Origin: JAKLFA01 sp038222225
Lineage (GTDB): Bacteria > Omnitrophota > Gorgyraeia > Zapsychrales > JANLHA01
DNA length: 18,848 nucleotides
Reading direction: 5' to 3'
NCBI GenBank assembly: GCA_038222225.1
Contig: JBBRHV010000039.1
Location: forward strand, 1 to 18,848
The notes beneath the pieces were generated by a model. The model saw only the letters and a program-made list of their open reading frames with translations. It was not told the origin of the DNA and ran no database searches. Both the position numbers and the translations under genes were made by a program. Below are positions 1-7,080 of the stretch, piece by piece; the first letter of the stretch is position 1, and every line of letters starts with the position of its first letter.

Positions 1-341
1 ATCCAGAACAGGACAGCATCCTGCAGTTCATCGTTTTTCATGAGACGCTGAAAAATGTCAAAGGCTTTGAGATACTGATTTTTGAAAAAGAAACACTGGC
101 CCTTGAGAAGAGTGGCCTTAGGGGTATAACTGCTTTGAGGGAATTCCGTTAGGAATTGTTCAATGTAACGCAGCGCAATATCATAAAATCCATCATCAAA
201 GGCTTTTTGCGCAATAAAAAAAAGATCTTTTTCGGCGGTTTCATTGGTCTGTGCGAAGCAGACTTGGAAAACCGAGGCCAAGGATAGAGGGAAAAGTAGT
301 AAACCGCAAATACATGCGATTTTAAGCAGGCGTAATTTCAT
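1..341 (-). CDS. Exported TPR-like protein, N-terminal part only
   Basis: Reading leftwards from an ATG at 341-339 the frame stays open to the window edge (113 codons), so this is the 5' part of a longer gene. The protein begins with a basic n-region (MKLRLLK), a hydrophobic stretch to about residue 28 and a likely signal peptidase I site after CFA, so it should be exported to the periplasm or outer envelope. From about residue 37 it is helical with a tetratricopeptide pattern (AQKAFDDGFYDIALRYIEQF..FPQSSY, then LLKGQCFFFKNQYLKAFDIF), the arrangement found in BamD/YbgF-type envelope proteins. It has its own promoter and little Shine-Dalgarno character. I cannot name it, because the rest lies outside the window. 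The export signal and TPR reading are well supported; a BamD- or YbgF-like role is only a guess. Confidence 0.75.
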   Translation of the reverse strand, partial: MKLRLLKIACICGLLLFPLSLASVFQVCFAQTNETAEKDLFFIAQKAFDDGFYDIALRYIEQFLTEFPQSSYTPKATLLKGQCFFFKNQYLKAFDIFQRLMKNDELQDAVLFW

Positions 342-379
342 AGAGTATATATATTTAAAATTTATTTAAAAGGTGTCTT

Positions 380-407
380 ATTATAGCAACTTTAAAATGG
401 ATTTCAA
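380..407 (-). promoter_or_regulatory. sigma70-type promoter of the TPR gene
   Basis: On the minus strand there is TTGAAA (407-402), a 16-nt spacer and a perfect TATAAT (385-380). This predicts a start near 373 and a leader of about 32 nt before the ATG at 341. The -35 hexamer overlaps a 16-bp inverted repeat at 403-418 (TTCAAC, CGTT, GTTGAA), which could be an operator or a weak hairpin at the end of the uvrA transcript. Confidence 0.6.
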
Positions 408-418
408 CCGTTGTTGAA
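403..418. repeat. 6-bp inverted repeat overlapping the -35 box
   Basis: TTCAAC and GTTGAA are perfect inverted copies separated by CGTT. The element lies between the uvrA stop codon and the TPR-gene promoter and covers most of the -35 hexamer. There is no T-tract in either direction, so it does not look like an intrinsic terminator. A repressor site is possible but unproven. Confidence 0.4.
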
Positions 419-436
419 GGTAAGATTGCGCAGGGG

Positions 437-3226
437 TTAGGTCAGGACTTTTTTCAGATATTGCCCGGTGTAGGAGGACTTCTGTTTGGCGAGTTCTTCC
501 GGAGTTCCGGCAAAAACAACGTCGCCTCCCTTGTCACCCCCTTCCGGTCCTAAGTCAATAATGTAATCTGCCGTTTTAATAACTTCCAGATTGTGTTCGA
601 CAACCAGAACGGTGTTCCCCTTACTGACAAGCCGCTGAAGAACGGTGAGCAGCTTGTGGACATCTGCAAAGTGAAGCCCGGTGGTTGGTTCATCAAGGAT
701 GTAGAGCGTATTTCCGGTGCTTTGTTTGCAGAGTTCACTTGCAAGTTTGACCCGTTGCGCTTCTCCTCCGGAAAGTGTGGTTGCCGATTGTCCAAGTTTG
801 ATATAGCCTAAGCCCACATCAATGAGTGTCTGCAGGATTTTGTGGGTTTTTGGAATGTGTTCGAAAAGAAGAAGCGCTTCATCAACCGACAGGTTGAGAA
901 TGTCAGCAATGTTCTTATTCTTAAAATAGATTTCCAGAGTTTGTTCATTGAATCGACGGCCATGGCAGACTTCGCATTCGACATAAACATCGGGCAAAAA
1001 ATGCATTTCAATTTTTTTAATGCCATCTCCGCTGCAGGCCTCACACCGGCCGCCTTTGACATTGAAACTGAAGCGTCCGGGTTTATATCCCCGCACCCGG
1101 GATTCAGGCAAATGGCTCAGGAGGTCTCGGATACCGCTGAAGATGCCGGTGTAGGTCGCCGGGTTGGAGCGCGGAGTGCGGCCGATCGGCGATTGATCAA
1201 CGACGATGACCTTATCAATAGGTTCGGCGCCTTTCAGAGAATGTAGTTTTCCGATCGGATCTTTGGAATGGTAGAGCTTTTTGGCTAAGGCCGGAAAGAG
1301 TGTGTTTTCGACTAAGGATGATTTGCCGGAGCCGGAAACACCGGTCACGCAGACAAATGTTCTTAATGGGATCTCAACGGTGATATTCTTCAGGTTGTTT
1401 TCCTGCGCTCCACAGAGCGTCAGTTTTTCGGTATCTTTGATATTCCGCCGTTTTTCCGGAATCGGTATTTTAAGGTTGCCTAACAGGTATTGAGCCGTGA
1501 GCGATTTTTTGCATTTGAGAAGCCCGGGGACATCGCCGGCATAAATAATTTCTCCGCCGTTTAATCCTGCGGCAGGGCCTAAATCAATGACGAAGTCTGC
1601 GTTACGGATGGCAGATTCATCGTGCTCAACGACGATTAAGGTGTTGCCGATATCACGCAACGCGTGCAGGGTGCTCAACAGGCGTGCATTATCCCGCTGG
1701 TGAAGACCGATACTCGGTTCATCCAAGACATAGATGACCCCCACCAGGCCTGAACCGACTTGTGTGGCTAAGCGGATGCGTTCGGCCTCCCCTCCGGAAA
1801 GACTTGAGCTTTTTCGGTTGAGGGTCAGATATTCCAGTCCGACATTGATGCAGAAATCCAGACGCCGGTTTACCTCTTTAATAATAGGTTCGGCGATCAT
1901 GGTCTGCTCCTTATTTAAGCGGAGCGCGTTAAAGAAGTCTTTGGCGTCTTTGATGGAAAACGCGGTGACATCCGAAATGTTTTTTCCGTTGATCTGAACG
2001 GATAAGGTTTCTTTTTTTAAACGGCTTCCCAAACACGATGGACAGGGATGGATGGACATATAATTTGAGATCTCGTCTTTCAGCCAATCGCTGTCGGTCT
2101 CGTTGAATAATTTCTGCATATAGGCTAAGGCGCCGGTGAACGGTCTTCCCCAGACGGAATCTTCCGATCCGTGGAGAAGGATGGTTTTGAATTTTTTGGG
2201 AAGCGATTTATAGGGCAGCTCGGTATCAATTTTATAAAGCGCTCCGATTTCACGCAAGACCGCACGGTAGTACATCATATAATTATGCCGTCCCTTACGC
2301 CAGGGAGAGATGGCATAGACCCAGGGCTTATCCGGATCAGGAATCAGGCGGTCGGTATCGATTTCCATTTTTGTTCCTAATCCGTTGCAGGACGGACAGG
2401 CGCCGTAAGGAGAATTGAACGAGAATGTCCTGGGTTCAATCTCAGAAATGCTGATCCCGCAGTCGGCACAGGCGTAGTGTTCGCTGAAGGTGAGTTCCTT
2501 CTTGAGATCCGGGCTGTGAACAATGATCAGTCCTTTCCCAAGCTGCAGGGCTGTTTCGATGGAATCGGCCAGCCGCTGTTTGATCTCGGGTTTGATCGAC
2601 AAACGGTCAACCACGATCTCGATGTTATGGATCTTATAACGGTCCAGCTTCAGGGGGTCGTCGGTCTTGAGAATCGTGCCGTCAGCGCGCAGACGGACAA
2701 ATCCTGCCTTTGAAATTTGTTTTTGGATGTTGCGGTATTCCCCCTTCCGGCCCCGGATCAAAGGCGCCAGAATATTGATTTTTGAGTCTGGTTTCAACCT
2801 GAGAATTTGTTCAACGATTTCCTGGGCGCTCTGACGGGCAATCGGCTTGCCGCAGACATGGCAGTGCGCTTGGCCGGCCCGGGCAAATAAGAGCCGCAGA
2901 TAGTCATAGATTTCGGTCTGTGTTGCCACTGTCGAGCGCGGATTTCGACTGATCGTTTTCTGTTCGATCGCGATCGTCGGGGACAACCCCGTGATGGATT
3001 CCACATGGGGTTTTTGGAGTTGGTCTAAGAACTGACGGGCATAGGCCGAAAGGCTTTCGACGTAACGCCGCTGACCTTCGGCATAGATCGTGTCAAAGGC
3101 CAACGATGATTTTCCGGAACCGCTGAGGCCCGTGATGACCACAAATTGATCGCGCGGGATATCAAGGTCAAATCCTTTGAGGTTGTGTTCTTGCGCGTTT
3201 TTGATGTGGATCGATGGTTGAGTCAT
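437..3226 (-). CDS. uvrA: Excinuclease ABC subunit A
   Basis: UvrA is the damage-recognition ATPase of nucleotide excision repair; it dimerises, loads UvrB at lesions and works in the cytoplasm on DNA. The 929-residue protein has the full tandem ABC layout. The first Walker A is GLSGSGKS at residues 33-40 and the second is GVSGSGKS at 629-636. There are two signature/Walker B blocks (LSGGEAERIRLA with VLDEPSIGLH; LSGGEAQRVKLA with ILDEPTTGLH). Zinc-finger cysteine pairs are visible (CADC with CPSC, and CEAC with CEVC). Length is normal for the family and I see no frameshift. It starts 36 nt after the terminator hairpin of the Lys-rich gene, so it probably has its own weak or non-consensus promoter; I found neither a clear SD nor an SOS-type box in that gap. 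Confidence 0.98.
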   Translation of the reverse strand: MTQPSIHIKNAQEHNLKGFDLDIPRDQFVVITGLSGSGKSSLAFDTIYAEGQRRYVESLSAYARQFLDQLQKPHVESITGLSPTIAIEQKTISRNPRSTVATQTEIYDYLRLLFARAGQAHCHVCGKPIARQSAQEIVEQILRLKPDSKINILAPLIRGRKGEYRNIQKQISKAGFVRLRADGTILKTDDPLKLDRYKIHNIEIVVDRLSIKPEIKQRLADSIETALQLGKGLIIVHSPDLKKELTFSEHYACADCGISISEIEPRTFSFNSPYGACPSCNGLGTKMEIDTDRLIPDPDKPWVYAISPWRKGRHNYMMYYRAVLREIGALYKIDTELPYKSLPKKFKTILLHGSEDSVWGRPFTGALAYMQKLFNETDSDWLKDEISNYMSIHPCPSCLGSRLKKETLSVQINGKNISDVTAFSIKDAKDFFNALRLNKEQTMIAEPIIKEVNRRLDFCINVGLEYLTLNRKSSSLSGGEAERIRLATQVGSGLVGVIYVLDEPSIGLHQRDNARLLSTLHALRDIGNTLIVVEHDESAIRNADFVIDLGPAAGLNGGEIIYAGDVPGLLKCKKSLTAQYLLGNLKIPIPEKRRNIKDTEKLTLCGAQENNLKNITVEIPLRTFVCVTGVSGSGKSSLVENTLFPALAKKLYHSKDPIGKLHSLKGAEPIDKVIVVDQSPIGRTPRSNPATYTGIFSGIRDLLSHLPESRVRGYKPGRFSFNVKGGRCEACSGDGIKKIEMHFLPDVYVECEVCHGRRFNEQTLEIYFKNKNIADILNLSVDEALLLFEHIPKTHKILQTLIDVGLGYIKLGQSATTLSGGEAQRVKLASELCKQSTGNTLYILDEPTTGLHFADVHKLLTVLQRLVSKGNTVLVVEHNLEVIKTADYIIDLGPEGGDKGGDVVFAGTPEELAKQKSSYTGQYLKKVLT

Positions 3227-3261
3227 ATGAGTTGGTCTTTAGAGAGAAGGATTCATTACAA

Positions 3262-3303
3262 ATAAAATAGCCTCGTTACCGTTAAGGTGCGAGGCTATTT
3301 TAT
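3262..3303 (-). terminator. Intrinsic terminator hairpin, possibly bidirectional
   Basis: A perfect 14-bp stem pairs 3262-3275 with 3290-3303 (core TAGCCTCG/CGAGGCTA). The 14-nt loop can itself form ACC/GGT. Both outer arms carry A/T runs, so the transcript has a GC core flanked by A-tract and U-tract in either direction. It begins 13 nt beyond the stop codon of the Lys-rich gene and separates it from uvrA. Confidence 0.85.
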
Positions 3304-3316
3304 CACAAAAAAGAAA

Positions 3317-3640
3317 TTATTTTTTCTTTTTTGCTGTCTTGGCTACTTTTTTCTTAGCTGCTTTTTTCTTTGCGACTTTTTTTGCGGGCTTCTTTTTTGC
3401 AGCTTTCTTCTTTTTGCTGCCTCCCCTTACCATCTTAGCGCAAGAAATGTCACCGTCTTTATCAATGAAGTAGAGGAATCCTCCTTCTTTCTTGATACCG
3501 ACTTTAGCGACTTTCTTTGGCTTGCCGCCTTTTTTCGCGCCGCGAGCCATGACTGCACAAGAAACATCACCGTTTTTGTCAACAAAGTAAAGGAGACCTT
3601 TTTCTTTTTTGACTCCAACTTTAGCCACTTTTTTTGCCAT
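3317..3640 (-). CDS. Small basic protein: two 32-residue repeats plus histone-H1-like Lys/Ala tail
   Basis: I do not recognise a named family. The 107-residue protein has three visible parts. Unit 1 is residues 3-34 and unit 2 is residues 42-73; 24 of 32 positions are identical at a 39-residue period. Each unit runs KKVAKVG, KKE, then LYF-hydrophobic-DK[N/D]GD[V/I]SCA, M and RG, which looks like three short beta strands with a DKxGD turn and one cysteine. Residues 74-107 are almost only Lys, Ala, Val and Pro (PAKKVAKKKAAKKKVAK), as in histone H1 tails, chlamydial Hc1 and AlgP. The ATG follows an excellent SD, suggesting strong expression. Upstream is nadX (stop 53 nt before this ATG); a terminator follows. 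DNA or RNA binding in the cytoplasm is inferred from charge alone. The repeat unit could equally be a standalone small domain with an unrelated role. Confidence 0.85.
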   Translation of the reverse strand: MAKKVAKVGVKKEKGLLYFVDKNGDVSCAVMARGAKKGGKPKKVAKVGIKKEGGFLYFIDKDGDISCAKMVRGGSKKKKAAKKKPAKKVAKKKAAKKKVAKTAKKKK

Positions 3641-3644
3641 ACGT

Positions 3645-3657
3645 TCACCCCCTTTCC
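3645..3657 (-). promoter_or_regulatory. Strong ribosome binding site of the Lys-rich gene
   Basis: GGAAAGGGGGTGA on the minus strand, followed by 4 nt and the ATG at 3640. It is the most extensive anti-SD match in the window and fixes the start codon. No convincing -10/-35 pair is visible in the short gap after nadX, so expression may depend on the nadX promoter. Confidence 0.75.
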
Positions 3658-3693
3658 GTTATTTTTATTTTGAAGCGTAAAAAAGAAATCTTT

Positions 3694-4524
3694 TTACGTC
3701 CCAATTCGAATGGATGAGCAATAACCTTTCAATATCTCGATTCCCGACAAAACAGCCAAATAGCTGGTTTTCGGATTATCCGGACAGACAGCATTTTCGG
3801 TCCGTGTAACCACACGGCCGAAGTCACCAACCGCTTCGATTTCATGAGAGTTTTTTGTAAAGCTTGGGGACACAGAGATCCTCACCCTGATTTTGTCTTT
3901 TGAGCGAGTCGCCAGGGCCAGTGTTGCCGCCACATTGATGTTCTGAGGGAAGGCCTCGACCGCCTCACTGACCGACCCTTCAAAGATGATGGTCTCTTCT
4001 TTGATCTGATCGAGGGCGATTCCCTTCCTCTGAATATAGGGATTATCTTTAAAGCCGCTGATCGGCTTACGCGTCGTTAGCGTGATCTGTGAAAATCCTA
4101 GACCGGCGCAGGCCTTTAAACAATCAATGCCGGCAATTGCCCCGGACGGGACAAGAATGCGGCACCCGTTCGCCTTGGCAAGGTCAAAAAGATGATCGGC
4201 CTTGAGGAGCTGCCCGACACTGAGCACCAGGATGTCTTTTTTTTGAGTGAGCGCGGTTTCGATCAGCTGGATTGTTTTTGTAGAATTGACGGCCTCAACA
4301 ATAAAATTGGAATGATCGAGGAGTTCCTGAAAGGTCGTCTTCGCTAGGGATGGATTTTTAAGCTGGCAGGCAAGCGCAGCAGACCTCGCTGTATCGATGT
4401 CGAAGAGTCCGCTCAAAGACGCTGAGGTCTTCATCTCGTCGGCAATGCCAAGGGCCATTCGAGAACCAATGGCCCCGCAGCCTAAAATCCCAATATTGAG
4501 GTCGTAACCGTCTGAACGTTTCAT
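3694..4524 (-). CDS. nadX: L-aspartate dehydrogenase, NAD(P)-dependent
   Basis: The family interconverts L-aspartate and iminoaspartate/oxaloacetate plus ammonia using NAD(P). It can supply iminoaspartate to quinolinate synthase (NadA) for NAD synthesis, replacing NadB. The 276-residue protein has a Rossmann fold with GCGAIGS at about residues 15-21, then VPSGAIAGID, FPQNINVAATLALA, and the C-terminal NSHEIEAVGDFGRV block with the family's catalytic His, followed by the conserved NPKTSYLA. These are hallmark motifs of AspDH rather than of homoserine dehydrogenase. It is transcribed from its own promoter just inside the end of panC. Upstream neighbours are panC and folK. A hairpin (3676-3683/3691-3698) covers its stop codon but lacks a clear T-tract. 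Family assignment is secure; the NAD-synthesis role is inference, since no nadA or nadC is visible. Confidence 0.88.
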   Translation of the reverse strand: MKRSDGYDLNIGILGCGAIGSRMALGIADEMKTSASLSGLFDIDTARSAALACQLKNPSLAKTTFQELLDHSNFIVEAVNSTKTIQLIETALTQKKDILVLSVGQLLKADHLFDLAKANGCRILVPSGAIAGIDCLKACAGLGFSQITLTTRKPISGFKDNPYIQRKGIALDQIKEETIIFEGSVSEAVEAFPQNINVAATLALATRSKDKIRVRISVSPSFTKNSHEIEAVGDFGRVVTRTENAVCPDNPKTSYLAVLSGIEILKGYCSSIRIGT

Positions 4525-4562
4525 GCTTTTAACTGAAAATCCTCGACGAATAAGTTTAAAAT

Positions 4563-4591
4563 ATTATAAGCATAAAATTTTAAATTTGCAA
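4563..4591 (-). promoter_or_regulatory. sigma70-type promoter of nadX
   Basis: The minus strand shows TTGCAA (4591-4586), a 17-nt spacer and a perfect TATAAT (4568-4563). The -35 lies in the last codons of panC. The predicted start is near 4556, giving a leader of about 30 nt to the nadX ATG at 4524. It implies that nadX and the Lys-rich gene form a unit partly separate from the biosynthetic operon. Confidence 0.65.
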
Positions 4592-5422
4592 AATAATATT
4601 ATCAATTAATCGTGTCGTCCCAAAAAACACCGCCAGGGCGATTGCGCACCGGCCGCGGATTTGTTTGACAGGACGAAGCGTTTCGGCATCGATGCATTCG
4701 AGATAATCAATGCGCCCGGATGTCTTGGCGATCATGGCGCGTAGTATTGCTTTAATGCGTGCGGCGCTGGTCTCCCCCTTTCGGATCGCTCCCTTTGCGG
4801 CTTTAAGCGATGCATAAAGCACGTTTGCCTCAGAACGCGCCTCGGGAGTCAGATAGATATTGCGTGAACTCATGGCCAGTCCACCGGGCTCCCGAACCGT
4901 TGCCAGGACTCGGATCTTGATTGGGAAATTCAGGTCGCGCACCATGTTCTTGACCACGACGGTTTGCTGATAATCTTTTTGACCGAAATAGGCGCGGTCC
5001 GGATTGACAATTAAAAAAAGTTTGGCCACGATGGTCGCCACTCCGCGAAAATGGTGCGGCCGGCTTTGCCCGCATAAATTTTCGGTCACATTTGGAACTT
5101 CAATAAAGGTTGAGGATCCAGGCGGATAGATTTCATCGACCGATGGATAAAAGACGATATCTGCTCCGGCCTGGGAGGCCAGCTGGCAATCACGGCGTTT
5201 GTTTCGCGGGTATTGGCGGTAGTCTTCCTTTGGGCCGAATTGCGTTGGGTTGACAAAGATACTGACGACGCAGACGTCGTTTTCTTTTTTGCAGTGGCGG
5301 ATCAAGGATAAATGCCCGTCATGGAAAGCGCCCATGGTCGGAACAAAACCGATGGTCTGGCGGAGATTTCGGGCAGCGTTGAGGGTGTTACGAAGTCTGG
5401 TTATTTTTTCTATCGTCGGCAT
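4580..5422 (-). CDS. panC: Pantothenate synthetase (pantoate--beta-alanine ligase)
   Basis: PanC joins pantoate and beta-alanine with ATP, via pantoyl adenylate, to give pantothenate for CoA synthesis in the cytoplasm. The protein has the nucleotidyltransferase HIGH-type motif as HDGH at residues 34-37 in TMGAFHDGHLSLI, then SIFVNPTQFGPKEDY, YFGQKDYQQ and the MSSRN motif. Length from the chosen ATG is 280 residues, normal for PanC. A longer frame reaches a TTG at 5452, but the start at 5422 (MPTIEKITRLR) gives the usual family N-terminus. This start lies inside folK (35-nt overlap), so translation is probably coupled; the SD is weak. Certain as to family; the start is likely but not proven. 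Confidence 0.95.
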   Translation of the reverse strand: MPTIEKITRLRNTLNAARNLRQTIGFVPTMGAFHDGHLSLIRHCKKENDVCVVSIFVNPTQFGPKEDYRQYPRNKRRDCQLASQAGADIVFYPSVDEIYPPGSSTFIEVPNVTENLCGQSRPHHFRGVATIVAKLFLIVNPDRAYFGQKDYQQTVVVKNMVRDLNFPIKIRVLATVREPGGLAMSSRNIYLTPEARSEANVLYASLKAAKGAIRKGETSAARIKAILRAMIAKTSGRIDYLECIDAETLRPVKQIRGRCAIALAVFFGTTRLIDNIILQI

Positions 5423-5840
5423 TCGGGATATTTCGTTCCATGTTAGGATCAAGTTCCATTAGCGGGCCCATCACAAAATTTCTTTCCCTCATCCGGGGAT
5501 GCGGGATCGTTAGCGACGGAGTCGCAATAACCACATTATCGTATAAGAGAATGTCAATGTCAATGGTCCGGGGACCATTTTTTTCATTTCGGATTCGGCC
5601 AAGTTTTTGTTCAATGGAAAGAAGCGTTTTAAGCAGTTCTTCGGGTGGAAGATCGGTGCGGACTTTGGCGACGGCGTTGAGGAATTTGGGCTGAACCGGT
5701 CCTCCGATGGGGTCGGTTTCGATGATCGAGGACATTTGATCAAGCAGGATCTGATGCTGCTTCAGGCAAGCCAAAGCCGCGTACAGGTTCGCCTTTCGAT
5801 TTCCGACGTTTGAACCTAGTCCCAGAAAAACAACAGCCAC
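5388..5840 (-). CDS. folK: HPPK: 6-hydroxymethyl-dihydropterin pyrophosphokinase
   Basis: HPPK transfers pyrophosphate from ATP to 6-hydroxymethyl-7,8-dihydropterin in folate synthesis. The 150-residue protein carries the family signatures: GLGSNVGNR at residues 7-15, ETDPIGG..QPKFLNAV in the middle, then PRTIDIDILLY (Mg2+/ATP-binding aspartates) and HPRMRERNFV. The start codon is GTG (5840-5838), placed by AAGGAGAT about 8-10 nt upstream and by the usual N-terminus. The gene begins 19 nt after dapL and its end overlaps panC, so it belongs to the same operon. The last 15 residues are polar and lie in the overlap, so they are probably not essential to the fold. Confidence 0.95.
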   Translation of the reverse strand: MAVVFLGLGSNVGNRKANLYAALACLKQHQILLDQMSSIIETDPIGGPVQPKFLNAVAKVRTDLPPEELLKTLLSIEQKLGRIRNEKNGPRTIDIDILLYDNVVIATPSLTIPHPRMRERNFVMGPLMELDPNMERNIPNADDRKNNQTS

Positions 5841-5859
5841 GAGAACGGATCTCCTTCAA

Positions 5860-7032
5860 TTAGGATAAAATCGGCTTTAAGCGCTCCACCGCTTCCGTCA
5901 TGCGTTCTTTGGTCACCGTCAGCGCCATACGGATATAGCCCTCTCCGGCTTTGCCGAAACCAATGCCGGGGGTGGTAACAATGTTAGCCTTTTCCAGGAA
6001 CATTTTTGCCGCCAGCATGGAGTCGTCGTTGAATTGTTTTGGAAGTCTCGCCCAGACATAGAATGCGGCTTTGGGAGGCGTGATTTTCCACCCGTAGTTT
6101 CGCAGACCATTGATCAGGCAGTCACGGCGTTCTTCATAGAGGCGCCGCAGATCATCAATCTCGACATCCGGGGTTCTCAAGGCGTCAATGGCGGCGACCT
6201 GAATCGCCTGAAAGATGCCGGAGTCGTAGTTGGACTTGACTTTGGCCAGGGCTTGAATCAGTTTCGGATTTCCACAGGCCCAGCCGACTCTCCAGCCGGT
6301 CATATTATAGGTTTTTGAGAGCGAATGGAATTCAATGGCAATCTCCTTAGCCCCTTCGATCTCAAGGATGGAGATCGGCGGTTCTTGGTCAAAGTAAATT
6401 TCCGAGTAGGCCATATCCGAGATCAGGATGATGCCTTTTTCGCGGGCAATGGCCACCAGCTGCTCATAGAATTCACGTGTTGCGGTCGCCGCAGTTGGGT
6501 TGTTGGGATAATTAATGTACATAAATTTGGCATTTTTAATTTCGGCAACGCGGTCTAGATCAGGAAGAAAGTCCTTACTTTCTTTGAGCGGGATTTCAAC
6601 AATTTTTGCGTCGGCAAAGATCAGGGACGCCCGGTAAGCCGGATAGGACGGATCGGTCAAAAGAACCCGGTCTCCGGGGTTCATGACTCCGAGGGGAAAA
6701 TGGGCTAATCCCTCCTTGGATCCGATCAGAGGATAAATTTCCATGTTGGAATCTAAGGAAACTCCGAATCGCTTGTGAAACCAGAGGGCGATTTCCTGCC
6801 GGAGTTCCGGAAGCCCCGCATCCAGCGCATAATGGTGGTTGGCGGGGTTCTCAACTGCCTTTTTGAGCGATTCAATGATATGCGGAAATGTCGGATGATC
6901 GGGATCGCCGATCCCCAGATTAATGATGTCCCTTCCTTCGGCAAGCGCAGCTCGCTTGGCTTTATCAATTTCAACAAAAAGATACGGCGGAATGGATTGC
7001 AGCCGTTCCGAAAATTTAATATCTACAGCCAT
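5860..7032 (-). CDS. dapL: LL-diaminopimelate aminotransferase
   Basis: DapL is a class I/II fold-type I PLP enzyme. It converts tetrahydrodipicolinate directly to LL-2,6-diaminopimelate with glutamate as amino donor, replacing DapD, DapC and DapE. Visible motifs, numbered from the chosen start, are INLGIGDPDHPT (about 37-48), DPSYPAYR (127-134), YPNNPTAA (175-182), and the PLP lysine K240 in SLSKTYNMTGWRVG. The N-terminus with FSERLQSIPPYLF is typical of DapL and distinguishes it from generic aspartate aminotransferases. A longer frame begins at 7056, but the ATG at 7032 has AAGGAG 8 nt upstream and the family-like start MAVDIKFSERL, so I chose it (390 residues). It sits 48 nt after dapB, exactly where the substrate of the preceding enzyme is made. 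Confidence 0.95.
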   Translation of the reverse strand: MAVDIKFSERLQSIPPYLFVEIDKAKRAALAEGRDIINLGIGDPDHPTFPHIIESLKKAVENPANHHYALDAGLPELRQEIALWFHKRFGVSLDSNMEIYPLIGSKEGLAHFPLGVMNPGDRVLLTDPSYPAYRASLIFADAKIVEIPLKESKDFLPDLDRVAEIKNAKFMYINYPNNPTAATATREFYEQLVAIAREKGIILISDMAYSEIYFDQEPPISILEIEGAKEIAIEFHSLSKTYNMTGWRVGWACGNPKLIQALAKVKSNYDSGIFQAIQVAAIDALRTPDVEIDDLRRLYEERRDCLINGLRNYGWKITPPKAAFYVWARLPKQFNDDSMLAAKMFLEKANIVTTPGIGFGKAGEGYIRMALTVTKERMTEAVERLKPILS

Positions 7033-7080
7033 TGAGAAAGCTCCTTCCTTCTTCATGATCGAGTCTGATTGGTTGTGATC

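Noticed and set aside
3227..3261. SOS/LexA box or clear promoter before uvrA
   Set aside because: No CTG-N10-CAG or GAAC-N4-GTTC pattern and no convincing -10/-35 pair in the 35 bases between the terminator and the start codon.
3287..3673. Plus-strand frame of 128 codons, rich in Phe, Leu and Cys, resembling a membrane protein
   Set aside because: It is the antisense of the Lys-rich gene: AAA/AAG codons read backwards give Phe and Leu. The minus-strand gene has a strong SD, internal protein repeats and a terminator; the plus frame has none of these.
3676..3698. Hairpin CGTAAAAA/TTTTTACG over the nadX stop codon as a terminator
   Set aside because: The stem is nearly all A/T and no T-tract follows it on the minus strand. 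Read-through into the Lys-rich gene is more likely, since that gene has no visible promoter of its own.
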